From: Entrophospora sp. SA101
Taxonomy: Eukaryota; Glomeromycota; Glomeromycetes; Entrophosporales; Entrophosporaceae
DNA: 25,046 bases
Reading direction: 5' to 3'
Assembly (NCBI GenBank): GCA_958430865.1
Contig: CAUDNR010004146.1
Location: 14,718-39,763, forward strand
The position numbers were made by a program, and so were the translations under genes. The notes below the pieces were generated by a model. It was given only the letters and a program-made list of their open reading frames with translations. It searched no databases and had not been told where the DNA came from. This document shows, one piece after another, positions 1 through 9,957 of this stretch. The first letter of the stretch is position 1, and every line of letters begins with the position of its first letter.

Positions 1-115
1 ATATAAAAATGAAATTTGATTAAAAAGTTTTCACTAAATCTCTGACGCGAAATTTTTTATTTTATTCTCAAATTCTAAACTCAATTGAAATAGCCTGCTT
101 CATATAAAAAAGATC
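1..115. mobile_element. Partial second copy of the Tc1/mariner-like element, cut by the window edge
   Basis: The first ~75 bases match, with a small gap, the reverse complement of 3877-3955, the inner part of the right terminal repeat of the element at 3224-4110. Shared blocks include ATATAAAAATGAAATTTGAT and CTCTGACGCGAAATTTTTTA. The outer terminal repeat would lie left of the window. Similarity fades after about position 75, so the inner boundary is uncertain. Confidence 0.6.
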
Positions 116-329
116 GACGATCGATTTTGTCACAAAGTGATAAAACGAATGTCCATTATGCTTTGTGGTAGTCTAAACGTAACCCAACGATACAATAATA
201 GATAGATTGCATTATTGCACAATTCAAAAATCATTATTTATGCGTGGCAGCCTAAACGTTATGTATATTTATAAGCGCGCTATGCGTGCGCGACATTCTA
301 AACGTTATGCTCACGTGAACCCAACATTT

Positions 330-470
330 TTAATATGATAGATAGATGGCTAATTGTATTTTTTAAATATTGAATCACTTTTTCTAAACTATTTAATGTC
401 TCTTTATCAGAAGTAACCATCATCAGAATCATCAACCTCAAGATTTGGTTCCTAATAATTTCTTCATCAG
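330..470 (-). pseudogene. Relic of a pogo/Tigger-like (CENP-B/DDE) transposase C-terminus
   Basis: The minus strand encodes the segments TDEEII (about 470-450), an acidic EVDDSDDGY block in a shifted frame (about 435-415), and SDKETLNSLEKVIQYLKN (about 410-360). From family knowledge, pogo/Jerky-like transposases of mycorrhizal fungi commonly end with such a TDEEI, acidic-linker, ALxxLxxxIxFxE layout. At least one frameshift separates the segments and there is no catalytic domain, so it is a dead fragment. The identification rests on motif resemblance only and a chance open frame cannot be excluded. Confidence 0.35.
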
Positions 471-737
471 TAAAAAAAAAAAGGATAGTATACAAACATT
501 AATAATAACAAATAATTTTAACACATTGCATTTAGAAACCACATCAACATTAATCATTAATGTAAAAGATTGTCACAATTTCCCTATAACGAACACAATT
601 CATAAGGTATGTTCTATATCAAATTTTTTAAAAGTCCATTATACATAAGAGATTTTATTAAGAAGTCCCACTATAACAAACAAATTTTATTATAAAGGGA
701 AAAATAAAAAAAGTCCACTATAAGCAAAATCCCAACA

Positions 738-759
738 ATATATATATATATATATATAT
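738..759. repeat. (TA)n microsatellite upstream of the two-membrane-segment gene
   Basis: An uninterrupted run of TA dinucleotides about 300 bp before the start codon at 1065. The surrounding 480-1060 is A+T-rich with homopolymer tracts and no supportable gene; part of it presumably acts as promoter or 5' UTR. Confidence 0.7.
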
Positions 760-1064
760 TTAATAAAATGCAATTAATTTAAAATAGTTTCATATATTTT
801 TTGATGTCTTTCAAAATTTCTATATATATTTTTACTTGTAAAAAACATTTTATTTATATGCGGTGAAACTTCAGTATGTACTATTTGATCTGTAAGGTTG
901 ATATAATAATCATAAATATAGATATATATACTTCAAAAAAAAATTTTTTTTAAGTATATATTAGTATTGCGGTGATTAGCAATAATCTAAACAGGAATTG
1001 ATTTACATTTACTAGATACGTGTATATATATATATTATGCTTTCTGTTGTCCAATATATTAACA

Positions 1065-2744
1065 ATGGCTGGAACAGAAGTTGCAATTAATAATCCAGAT
1101 AATAATAATATAGTAACTATAATTGAACTTAGTACAAAATTTAAATTTGCAATAGTCACAAATTTCAATATGGGTTTTAATATATTTAAATTTCTTCATA
1201 GAAATCCAAGGACTCACGAACATTTACAAATATTCGCATATATGCATACATATTAGCTTTCCTCTGCTATGTTTCATACTCAATTTATTTAATAATCCAA
1301 CTTGCAACAGAATATCCAGTGGTTATTACAAAATACAATTTTGTCAATACCATAGATGTTCCGAGTTAAGTTTATCATCAACAAGTAAAACTAAATTTAC
1401 AATAAACTCACATCTTTTGTTATTTATAGATATGGAAATTTGTTCTCCAGGTTCCTTTGAAATATTACGCTGCGACACCAAATTAAATAATCTAACCAAC
1501 ATCCAAAATGGATGCCAAGAATATATTTCTGGCCCTATTATTAATATTACCGAGGGTGCTGATGATAAGTACTGCTGTTATACCTTTAAAGCTAACAAAG
1601 CTATAGAGTATACACATGGAAAGCCAGATGGCTTGAACAAGTTGAAATTTTATTACAACATTAATGCAACGGATGCTGAAAAAGAAAAACTTGGTGTAGC
1701 TTTAATTCAAATAAGAGTTTTTTCGCCTGGTCAGTAAAATTGTTCGATAACTATATAGATAGGATAATTATATTTGAACCGACATACCTTTTAGTAAGAT
1801 TATTTTCGTATAGATAGATAGATGGTCATTTTTTTACATGGTTTCTGACTATTTCAATTATCCAAAGAATAGATTGTCAAAATTGCTAATGTTTTGATAT
1901 ATTTTAAATAGACTTGTTGGATGTCAGTGAGATGGACAAAGCTGTTCGATCACGTATCAACCTTCAATGGGATTTTATGTCAGGAATAATAGGCTATATT
2001 TCATTAGTAGGATTTTTACACATAATTATTGATTGTTTTCCAGTTATTCATATTATTTATATTATTTATTCTCTAACACTTCTTTTAGATCAAGTTCAAG
2101 ACAAGTATATATAAAAGTATACCACCTCGGGATGCTTCTGCCATCATTGGATTTGAGCCCAACTATGCAACTACTCCGAGAATTGATTGCACAATCAGTC
2201 AATTTCCCTTTAACCAGAATCCATTATCTGTACCAAATGGAACCAGTTTAAACAGAGTATTATTGTAAACATCACTATGAATACAATTTATTTATCTTAT
2301 GAACCATAATATAGCACAAGTACTATTCTAAGTAGCATTGCATCAGCTGGTGGTGCCTTTGGTTAGTATATTTAAATTGCATACCTTAACAAGTTAGAAG
2401 TTGTGTAAATCTTTTTTTTTTTTGGTGACTAATAGGTCTTATCGGAAGCATCCTTGTGTGGTTGTATGGATCCAGCAGTTTTGATGAGTGGGGATTTGCA
2501 AGAAGAATGTTAGATAATCCATGGTATTGGGTAGATAAATTGAAAGGGGGTTATGAAAGTTTGAACATTTTTCAAACTTCTTCAAAAACATTGACAGCTA
2601 ACGATCATGAGCATGGTAGTTATTTTGTTATTAAAACGATTAATAAGCTTGTTACTAATTAATTTCCACTGATTATTACTAACAATAATTTTGATTAATA
2701 AATAAACATTAGGTTCTGGTAGTAATGATGATGAAAAGATTTAA
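1065..2744 (+). CDS. Two-membrane-segment glycoprotein of unknown function (8 exons, 346 aa)
   Basis: Exons by GT-AG signals and phase: 1065-1112, 1202-1364, 1430-1729, 1912-2006, 2089-2264, 2315-2361, 2436-2615, 2713-2744; they sum to 1041 nt with no internal stop. The protein has a short polar N-terminus, a hydrophobic helix at residues ~27-49, a ~210-residue loop, a second Gly/Ala-rich helix at ~260-287 (AGGAFGLIGSILVWLYG) and a polar tail ending GSGSNDDEKI. The loop carries six cysteines (75, 85, 99, 119, 120, 236) and four N-glycosylation sequons (91, 109, 149, 252), so it most likely faces the outside or the ER lumen with both termini in the cytosol. This topology resembles small two-pass channel subunits or receptors, but no family motif is recognised and no function is assigned. 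ATG 1065 is the first Met that fits the exon phases. Weakest points: the 182-nt intron 3 with donor GTCAGT, and the 49-50-nt intron 5. Confidence 0.75.
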
Positions 2745-3223
2745 TCTCAAAAGTTAAATCATAATTATGTTTTGAAAAATAATAAACTTTTTAAATCTTG
2801 TTCTAGAAAGAATGATATTTTGACAAACATTTTTCTTTTTTTTTCTATTATTACTGCTAACTAACTTAATCAATCAATATTCATATTAATATTATAAAAC
2901 TTCCATAATTATTACACAGTAATTTGATAATAATTATAAAAAGCTTTTCCACAAAAAGTTTCATTTGAATTATGTATAGGTCTACACTAAAATTAGTTGA
3001 CCCTGGAACATAAAATATGTTAGTTATTCATTCCTAATCTATCCCGATCATGTATCACGCTATTAATATTAATATGAGAAATCTTTGAATTTAGTAGTAA
3101 ATGAGTGTGTGGGAACTGAATTTGTATTCAGTAAAGAATAACCTAGCTTCTTGGGAGCAACTTATGAAACAAAGGAAAGAGATTGGGACACGCGCACAAG
3201 GAAATATAAAAATAAAGAACATA
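2745..3223. other. Intergenic, no gene seen
   Basis: A+T-rich spacer between the two-membrane-segment gene and the Tc1/mariner element. The first part is probably 3' UTR (AATAATAAACT at about 2778). The open frame that begins near 3101 runs into the transposon terminal repeat and is not believed to be a gene. Confidence 0.5.
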
Positions 3224-4110
3224 CAGTACCTGGACAAAAGTATCGGAACACTTGCTTTTGTTGATTGCGCAAAAATATACATAATAAATATGTATGAAAT
3301 TTATATCTTTTGCGGTTTAGGTTCTTGTGAATATCTATGCAAAATCCCATGCATCCAAGTTTCGCAGAACTCGAATAAATATATAAAAATGAAATTTGAT
3401 TAAATTTTGACATGTTTATAGAAATTGTCCAAGAACCTACATAGTAATATGTTTTGGAAATTTTGTATATGAAAACCCAAGTTTGATGATTCCGAAAAAT
3501 TATTTTTTATTACATATTTTTTAAGAACTTTTTTTAAAAAAAGGTTTCAAAATTTTAAATTTCAAAAAAAAAAAAGTCTAATTTAACTGAAGCTCAACAC
3601 GGACAAATATAAAAGTGGAGCCTCATATAGAATTATTTTTAAAATACTTGGCTTCCACCACAACAATATATCGTATTAGAAGTCGTCCAACAATCTAAGA
3701 AATCTTAAACTTGAGGCTACTTTAAAAGAGGAATGGAATAAAATTCCTCAAAATTTTTTAATGAATTTGATTGAAAGCATGCCTAGTAGAATTCAGGCTT
3801 GTACAAAGATCAAAGGATACCCAACTAAATATTAAAAATGTTAAAATTTTAAATTAAAAATTATTACATAGAATTTGAGAATAAAATAAAAAATTTCGCG
3901 TCAGAGATTTAGTGATCGTCAAAGAAAATTTTAATCAAATTTCATTTTTATATATTTATTCGAGTTCTACGGAATCTAGATACATGGGATTTTCCATAGA
4001 TATTCACAAGAACCTAAACCGCAAATGATATAAATTTCATATATGTTTATTATGTATATTTTTGCGCAATCAACAAAAGCAAGTGTTCCGATACTTTTGT
4101 CCAGGTACTG
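3224..4110. mobile_element. Non-autonomous Tc1/mariner-like element, 887 bp, long terminal inverted repeats
   Basis: The left end starts CAGTACCTGGACAAAAGTAT and the right end is its reverse complement; the inverted repeats extend ~180 bp (3224-3404 and ~3930-4110) with only scattered mismatches. Each end is bordered by TA (3222-3223, 4111-4112), the Tc1/mariner target-site duplication, and the CAGT start is typical of the superfamily. The interior is only ~525 bp, too short for a full transposase, and holds a C-terminal transposase relic. Another piece of the same family lies at the left window edge. Confidence 0.9.
3680..3835 (+). pseudogene. C-terminal relic of a Tc1/mariner (DDE) transposase inside the element
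   Basis: The frame 3680-3832 reads ...NLKLEATLKEEWNKIPQ then LMNLIESMPSRIQACTKIKG and YPTKY before TAA. The pattern W-x2-I, x4-6, SMP-x-RI-x-A, x5-G, x2-TKY is the usual C-terminal tail of Tc1-type transposases, which follows the third catalytic acid. A TAG lies directly upstream and the catalytic core is missing, so the gene is dead. Same strand as the element's left-to-right reading. Confidence 0.8.
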
Positions 4111-4112
4111 TA

Positions 4113-5365
4113 TCTATCCATTATTCATTATATCTTCATAAACATTATTTAATACATATATCATTATTACTTTATTATCCAAAATTGACAAACCTAATGA
4201 AAATGATGAGATAAATCTCTACAAGACATAATCTCAATAATTAATCCAACTGAGATCAAGAAGAAATAATTGAAGAATTTTCACCTGTTACAAATGAAAC
4301 ATTAGATGTTTACATTGAGCAACAATCTGAAAAGTTGCAATTGAAAACGAATTTAAATCATTAAAAAGCTTTAAAAGAAAAATTAAAAAAATCAATTTTG
4401 ATTCACATCAACAATCAACATTAGATGGCTTGAATAAATGATAAACATAACGAATGTATTAAAATATAAATAAAAATCTTATATGGCATTATGAATTGAT
4501 CACATGATTATTATCTGTAAATTCCCTATCTCTATAACGACCTTTTTTTGTCAAAACGGAGTGTATACTGTACATTTGAAGTTTCGGCAACCACCACCTA
4601 ATATGTCAGACAGAATATTTTAAAATATTTATGATTTTTAAAAAAGGAAAAATCTGCATAAACATTTGGTCTTTATGCACAGCATAATAAAATATTATAT
4701 TGGAAATAATAATTTTAATATATCTAATATTAATATAGTTTCTTTTAGATGGGATGATAATTTTGTTGGCAATATTTATAATAGCGAAGTTGTTGATAGA
4801 ACAAGATTTTAAATATAAATAATACAGTAAACAAATAAAACAAATGATTTATGCAGGGTTAAGATTTATTGGGATTTACCTAATTTACCCTTTATTACAT
4901 AATATCAACAATTTTGCTGCGCCCGACTTATCCATAAACTTTTTGTCTTTAGAGAAATAGAAATCCATTTTTAATCATACATACCTTCTTAACCATATTA
5001 ATTTATTTGTTTTCCGTCCAATTAAAAATCGGAGAAAGCCACTCCTTTGTTGACAAAATATTTAAAAATAAAAATTTCTTGGGCCATATAAAACTATACT
5101 GTATACAACTTTAAATACATAAATATCCTTCCTGTGCAATCGATTAACATGTAAATTAAATTAATCGAATCAATCGGTGATTTTTAAAAAAAACTATATT
5201 GTTTTTATTTTTTTTTTTGCCATTATAATATTTCCTAAATATATTAGGTAATGTGGTAAATAATATAAACATAATATAAACAATGAAACCTTTATAAATA
5301 CTAAACCTTAAAAATTTTTTGGTTTTTTTTTTTAATCACAAACACCTAATACTAAAATAACCTCG
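4113..5365. other. Intergenic, weak open-frame scraps only
   Basis: No supportable gene. A ~33-codon open stretch at about 4256-4360 (EIIEEFSPVTNETLDVYIEQ...) and a short one at about 4748-4812 (RWDDNFVGNIYNSEVVDRTRF) look protein-like but stand alone and are closed by stops; they may be decayed exons. The last ~100 bp before 5366 would contain the promoter and 5' UTR of the methyltransferase gene. Confidence 0.4.
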
Positions 5366-6958
5366 ATGCATCATTTCAATAGTAATAGTCGTAAACCATC
5401 AATAAATCGTAAAAGTTTACACCCATTAGAAATTCCCCATAATGATAATAAATCAAGAAGATCGACGGTAGAAATTCATTATGATAAGAAAGAAATTGAA
5501 AATTATAATAATAAGGGTTATGGTGATGGTGATGATGATGATGGTGGTGATGATTTGGCACTCGATAATTTCAAATTTGTTGATGGTAGAAAATTTATTA
5601 ATATCAAGCAATCTTGTGAATTCCTGCCTGTTGATCACAAGGTAAATTATAAGTTAATAATTAACTATTAATTTCTCAAGACTCTCTAAAACTTTCTATT
5701 ATTTTATAGTCAATGTCTAAAATGGAAACTTTAGAAATTACATCACAATATTTATGGAATGGTAATTTTTCTTCTCCTATAAGCGAAACATTACAGAATG
5801 GTGGCGCATCTGTAATAGATATTGGGTAAATTGATTAATATTAATATTTGATTGATTTAATATTTATCAAAAAAGCCTTCCATCTATCACCTACATAAAT
5901 TAATTAATTATAATTGTTCTCTCAGATGTGGACCTGCAACTTGGTTAATGTTTATGGCAGAGGAATTTCCAAAATCAACATTTGTTGGAATTGATATAGT
6001 AATTGATGTGAAAGATTCTAAAAAAGAATTGCCAGAAAATCTGGCTATAATTGAACATAATATATTTGATGGTTTACCATTTCCAAATGACACTTTTGAT
6101 TTTGTTCATCAAAAAAACATGATAACTTCACTAACAATCGATCAATGGTCTTTTGTGATCGATGAACTGATACGTATAACTAAACCTGGTGGTTGGATTG
6201 AATTTATGGTAATTAATAATGAATATAATAATGAAAGTGGATGATTTATGATGTGATAAAGAAAATCTACTTATATTATTAACATATCATTATTATTACT
6301 ATTATTATTAGGAAGATGAATCCATGCCATATTCCATGGGTCCAATGACAACAAAACTTACATCAGAATGTAAATAACCGTTTAATAAACTGTTTAAAAA
6401 TATTTATTAATCCGCTTAATAAGCTCTAACAAACTATCAATTAAACTATAGTCATGAAATTATTCGAATCACGTGGCATAGATAAATCAACTCCTGAATC
6501 TATTGAAAAAAAATTAATAGCTACTGATAAAATAGTTGAAATTAGACGTCAATCAAGAAATTTTCCCTTGGGTGGTTGCGGTATGGCTAGTGAAGTGGTA
6601 AAACATATTATTAATTAATCTTTATGTTTGATGTTTGAATTTTATCCTGCCAATAAGAATTTTGTATTCCAAAATTTATTAATTATAATTTAATTTATCT
6701 AGTTGAGACAAGCTATACTTGAGTCGATGGAAACCATTAGACCTTATTTCCCATCAATTACGGGAGTGAGTTTAGAAGAGTATGATGAAATGATTAGACA
6801 AAGTATTTTAGAAGATGATGAATATAAAACTTATCTAAAAAATTATAGGTGATCATTCATTCTCTCTCTTCTTAGTATCTCTTTATTCTATTTACTAATA
6901 CCAATTAATATATCTATTATGATTATTTAGAATATACGGAAAGAAAAAAGATGATTGA
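5366..6958 (+). CDS. SAM-dependent class I methyltransferase (7 exons, 350 aa)
   Basis: Exons 5366-5641, 5710-5825, 5926-6208, 6312-6369, 6452-6597, 6703-6848 and 6931-6958 join in phase to 1053 nt. The core has motif I VIDIGCGPATW (127-137), the acidic end of strand 2 in FVGIDIVID (150-158), FPNDTFDFVHQ (183-193) for the post-I region and LIRITKPGGWIEFM (212-225) for motif III. It therefore binds S-adenosylmethionine and transfers a methyl group; the acceptor (small molecule or protein) cannot be told. The C-terminal third, with conserved-looking GGCGMASEVLRQAI and RPYFPSITGVSLEEYD, matches the helical cap usual in fungal members. The first 92 residues are unlike the core: basic, then a GDGDDDDGGDD acidic run encoded by GAT repeats, with no signal peptide, so a cytosolic or nuclear enzyme is likely. 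It seems intact; all introns are 68-105 nt. Confidence 0.9.
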
Positions 6959-7610
6959 ATCATTTATATGAAAAAATAAATTATATATAGACTATAAGAA
7001 TCATTTTTTGTAAAATTTATAATATGTATTTTATTTATTGTAAATTTAAAATTTAAAATTAGGCTTAGATTAATTAATTAATGTTTAATAGCTAATTTGT
7101 ATAAACAAAAATAAATTGTCGCTAGCAGCAGTCCAATTCTATGAAGTATTAATTCGCCAATCTGCACTTCCTAATGTAAATCTTTCATGATAAGTCAATT
7201 CAATTTGTAGAGAAAAAAATGTTAGATGCATAATGATCGATGCTTATTTTCATCTTCTGAAATCATAATCCGTGCTTGTTTTTATAAATTCGAACTTTTT
7301 TGAACCTGCGACCCAAGAAATTTTATGAAAAAGGTTTTATGAACACCGCTCTTTTAATCAAGTTGTTTCTTACTTACTGTAGTTATCAGTAACTTCTAGG
7401 TTCCATATTCTTCGACAACTCACAATAAAAGTTTATCAAATTTAGTGAAGTTTTGTTTTTTTTTTATTACTTGAGCTATAAAAACTTGAAACATATAAAT
7501 TTAATTGTTGTTATTATTATTATATATTAATAAACTCCAGTCATTAGCGAAACTGGCAATTTATGAACCAGGCCATTTCCAATCACTAGCAAAATGATAC
7601 CACAAACAGC
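6959..7610. other. Intergenic, no gene seen
   Basis: Begins with the probable 3' UTR of the methyltransferase (AAAAATAAATT near 6970). The rest is A+T-rich spacer with homopolymer runs and no open frame worth noting. Confidence 0.5.
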
Positions 7611-7626
7611 AAACAGGAGAGACCGT
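7611..7626 (+). repeat. Left half of a 16-bp inverted repeat pair (AAACAGGAGAGACCGT)
   Basis: A perfect reverse complement occurs at 9238-9253. The pair is 1.64 kb apart, is GC-richer than its surroundings and encloses a GATA-like pseudogene and another degraded frame. This could mark the termini of a DNA transposon, or two copies of a dispersed repeat in opposite orientation. No convincing target-site duplication is visible. Confidence 0.6.
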
Positions 7627-7813
7627 CCTATATAAGGAATGGATTTTCACAATTGATTTCAATTTTTTTTATACAGTTTAAAATACTTTTACAAGGGTAT
7701 TACGTAGCCCATTCTTACAATAAATCATGTGCAAATAATTACACAAATTTGAAGCTTTACACTTTGTTGTTATCATATCTTTTGAATCCCTTTGAATCCC
7801 ACAACTTTCATAA

Positions 7814-8050
7814 TACGATTTACTCGAAGAAAATTTGCCTGAAATTAAACATTGCACAGAATGTAAAACCACTGAATCAGCTAATTTTCATCAACGAAAG
7901 GCAATAAATGGAAAAAAGTTGAGAACAACAACTTAGTGAAAGTAACGTGTTGTTTTATGTAACATTTGTTATATGAATTTTGTAGAAAATCTTTTAAAAA
8001 GAGAACCTAGGAGAGTAAAAACCACAGATGCGGAAGGGGAAGAGGAAGAG
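7814..8050 (+). pseudogene. Broken GATA-like zinc-finger coding segment
   Basis: One frame reads DLLEENLPEIKH-CTEC-KTTESANFHQRKAINGKKL, then a stretch with four stop codons (about 7910-7950), then LCNICYMNFVENLLKREPRRVKTTD and an acidic EGEEEE end. The two CxxC pairs (codons at 7853/7862 and 7958/7967) in the same frame and the LCNIC half are the signature of a GATA-type DNA-binding finger, C-x2-C-x17-20-C-x2-C. The loop between the pairs is 31 codons instead of ~18, about 13 too many, and that excess carries the stops. No GT-AG intron fits the gap. The open stretch ends at a consensus donor, GAG|GTAAGT (8051). Likely a former transcription factor disabled by a small insertion, or part of a transposon-carried gene copy. 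Confidence 0.5.
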
Positions 8051-8054
8051 GTAA

Positions 8055-8393
8055 GTGAAAAGATTGATTTTGAAGATTGCTCCAAGAAATAGAACCAAGC
8101 TTTTTGACCAACTCTATTTAGTAGCTTGGCCATTTGAACATAATGAGCAAATAATGGACCATATGAAGAGATTAATGGCGGTGTTCATGTGTTATCTTCT
8201 TGTTTTATTAAATAATACAAAAATTAACTCTTTTAAGTTTGACCTTGCATTCTATTTAGACTCGGTAGATACAAGTCTTGGAGCAAATACAACATCAAGA
8301 GCAGTAGATCGTAAAAAAAAGAAGCAAGTTGCAGATGAACATGAGAAATATGTAGAGAATATATTCAAGAAATACATTCTTGTTGAATGTTGA
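8055..8393 (+). pseudogene. Unrecognised open frame, probably a relic
   Basis: Open for 112 codons after an in-frame stop at 8052; begins with GTG rather than ATG, with the first ATG well inside. It encodes a basic, helical protein (FDQLYLVAWPFEHNEQIMDH, a short hydrophobic stretch CYLLVLLNN, then DRKKKKQVADEHEKYVENIF). No family is recognised. It lies between the two halves of the 16-bp inverted repeat and just after the donor-like GTAAGT at 8051, so it may be a downstream exon or an unrelated piece of a mobile element. The downstream pieces VDDDSGNVESGTND (~8708-8749) and YFKGLSHGCFQLLKFVNETT (~9040) also read like decayed coding sequence. Confidence 0.3.
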
Positions 8394-9237
8394 CGATTAT
8401 CATAGATTCATGTCCAGAGACAATCTGATGCTATCAGTATATCAAGCACAAAATCAGTATCCTTTAATTACTAAAACTTTGTTATTTCTAAGAAAACTTT
8501 TTTTGCAATTACATATATTGTGATTACACTAATTATACTAATTTGAATAATTGTAGCATACTCATGTTATCACAATCATTGTCTACAAAGGTGTCAATCT
8601 AAATGTTGATATCTTGGACTATCATCAAGTCGAAATCAAAAAAAAGTCAACACACTAAAAGAAAGTATGATCAAATATTAAATTTATCGAAAATAACGAA
8701 TATACAGTTGATGATGATTCGGGTAATGTCGAATCAGGAACAAATGATGTAAATTTTATTAGAACATGCAAAAAAAACATTTTTTTGGGTTGTAAATTTG
8801 TTTTTATTAAATAAATTTGTTTGATTCTTCATACATTGTTCATTTTTCGTCTCAATCATGTATCTTAAATTTGTTGTGTTTACAATCATTTCATTGACAT
8901 TCATTATATTAAGGTTATTTTGATTATATCGAGAGATATGGTCAAGAGAAGAGTTAGGAAGAGAGTTATTCTTCAACCAAGTCAAAAACCAACCCTTTAA
9001 ATACATTTTCGAGTAGTACAATTTAATTTATTAGACTATTTCAAAGGTTTGTCACATGGTTGCTTCCAACTTCTTAAATTTGTTAACGAAACAACTGTTG
9101 GTGAAGTGATTGTTGACAAAATGAATCAAACCCATATTTATTTCTACGTTATCAAATTCACGATTTTAATTGGTCAATCAACAAATTGCATGGGGTTAAA
9201 ATTTTGTGTTCCCTCCTGTTAAGTTTGTGTTCCCAGA

Positions 9238-9253
9238 ACGGTCTCTCCTGTTT
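9238..9253 (-). repeat. Right half of the 16-bp inverted repeat pair
   Basis: ACGGTCTCTCCTGTTT, the exact reverse complement of 7611-7626. Just before it TTTGTGTTCCC occurs twice (about 9203 and 9224), a short direct subrepeat like those near transposon ends. Confidence 0.6.
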
Positions 9254-9517
9254 TGATTATAGATGATCTGCACCGTACGTACATTTTTACTTCATGTTCA
9301 TAATTTGGTTTGCATCAAATAAAATTGGCCGGAATTATATAGGAGTCGATTTCAAAATTTTATAATACAACATCAAACTTTAACTTAACACGAGACAAAT
9401 CAATTTAATCCAATTATGAAGTTGTTGTCACAATAGTAATACCATTGATTCGGATAATTGTTGATTGCACTTATCTAAAAGAATAATGTGCAAAGCTACC
9501 ATTCACTGGATAATTTG

Positions 9518-9597
9518 CCCTATAAAAAATTCAGGAAGGAAATGTATGGAAAACTGTACATTTTCCTATATTTTTTTGCCCGAATTTTTTTATAGGG
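9518..9597. repeat. 80-bp snap-back inverted repeat (MITE-like)
   Basis: The left arm CCCTATAAAAAATTC pairs with the right arm GAATTTTTTTATAGGG, and the inner halves GGAAATGTA / TGTACATTTTCC also pair, so almost the whole unit can fold back. This is the form of a deleted Tc1/mariner-type MITE reduced to its two ends. No clear TA duplication is seen. Confidence 0.6.
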
Positions 9598-9957
9598 GTG
9601 GCTAAACACATGAGATTAAAAATAAACTTTTAAAAATCCAATAACATATTGTTGGGGTTCAAACCTTGTGACAGAAAAGTCATAGGTGTGCCCTTCAATT
9701 ACAATTTCAAATATTACGGAAGATAAATCTTTTGTAGACCACTTAAATATAAAATAGGGTATTGTAAGCAGTAGTGTAGTCATCATGTTACGATCTGCTG
9801 AAATTAAGCATAGTAAGTTATTATAATCAATATATTTTTTTGTTTTGTTTTTTCCTATATAAATTGATAATAAATATTATTTACCAAATTCCTAGAATTT
9901 CTTGACTACTCAAAAGAAAAATGGATCCTACATTGCAAATAATGATTTAATAATGAC

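Noticed and set aside
445..648. Plus-strand 67-codon open frame
   Set aside because: Low-complexity Asn/Thr/Ile translation in A/T-rich DNA, and it overlaps the more meaningful transposase relic on the minus strand.
3101..3403. 100-codon plus-strand open frame and its minus-strand counterpart
   Set aside because: Most of it lies inside the left terminal inverted repeat of the Tc1/mariner element; the mirrored minus frame recurs in the right repeat. No protein-like motif.
4848..4900. GGGTTAAG and TTTACCC, thought of as telomere-like repeats
   Set aside because: Single occurrences, no tandem array.
5376..5561. His-rich minus-strand frame over the methyltransferase gene
   Set aside because: Antisense of the GAT triplet run in the first exon of the methyltransferase; a shadow.
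7653..7907. 84-codon plus-strand frame
   Set aside because: Another frame of the GATA-like segment; the competing frame carries both CxxC pairs and is far more convincing.
8734..9021. 95-codon minus-strand frame
   Set aside because: Asn/Lys/Ile-rich with no motif or splice context; expected by chance in such A/T-rich DNA.
9648..9672. GGGTTCAAACC, resembling a tRNA B box
   Set aside because: No pairing T stem, no A box at the right distance and no cloverleaf on either strand.
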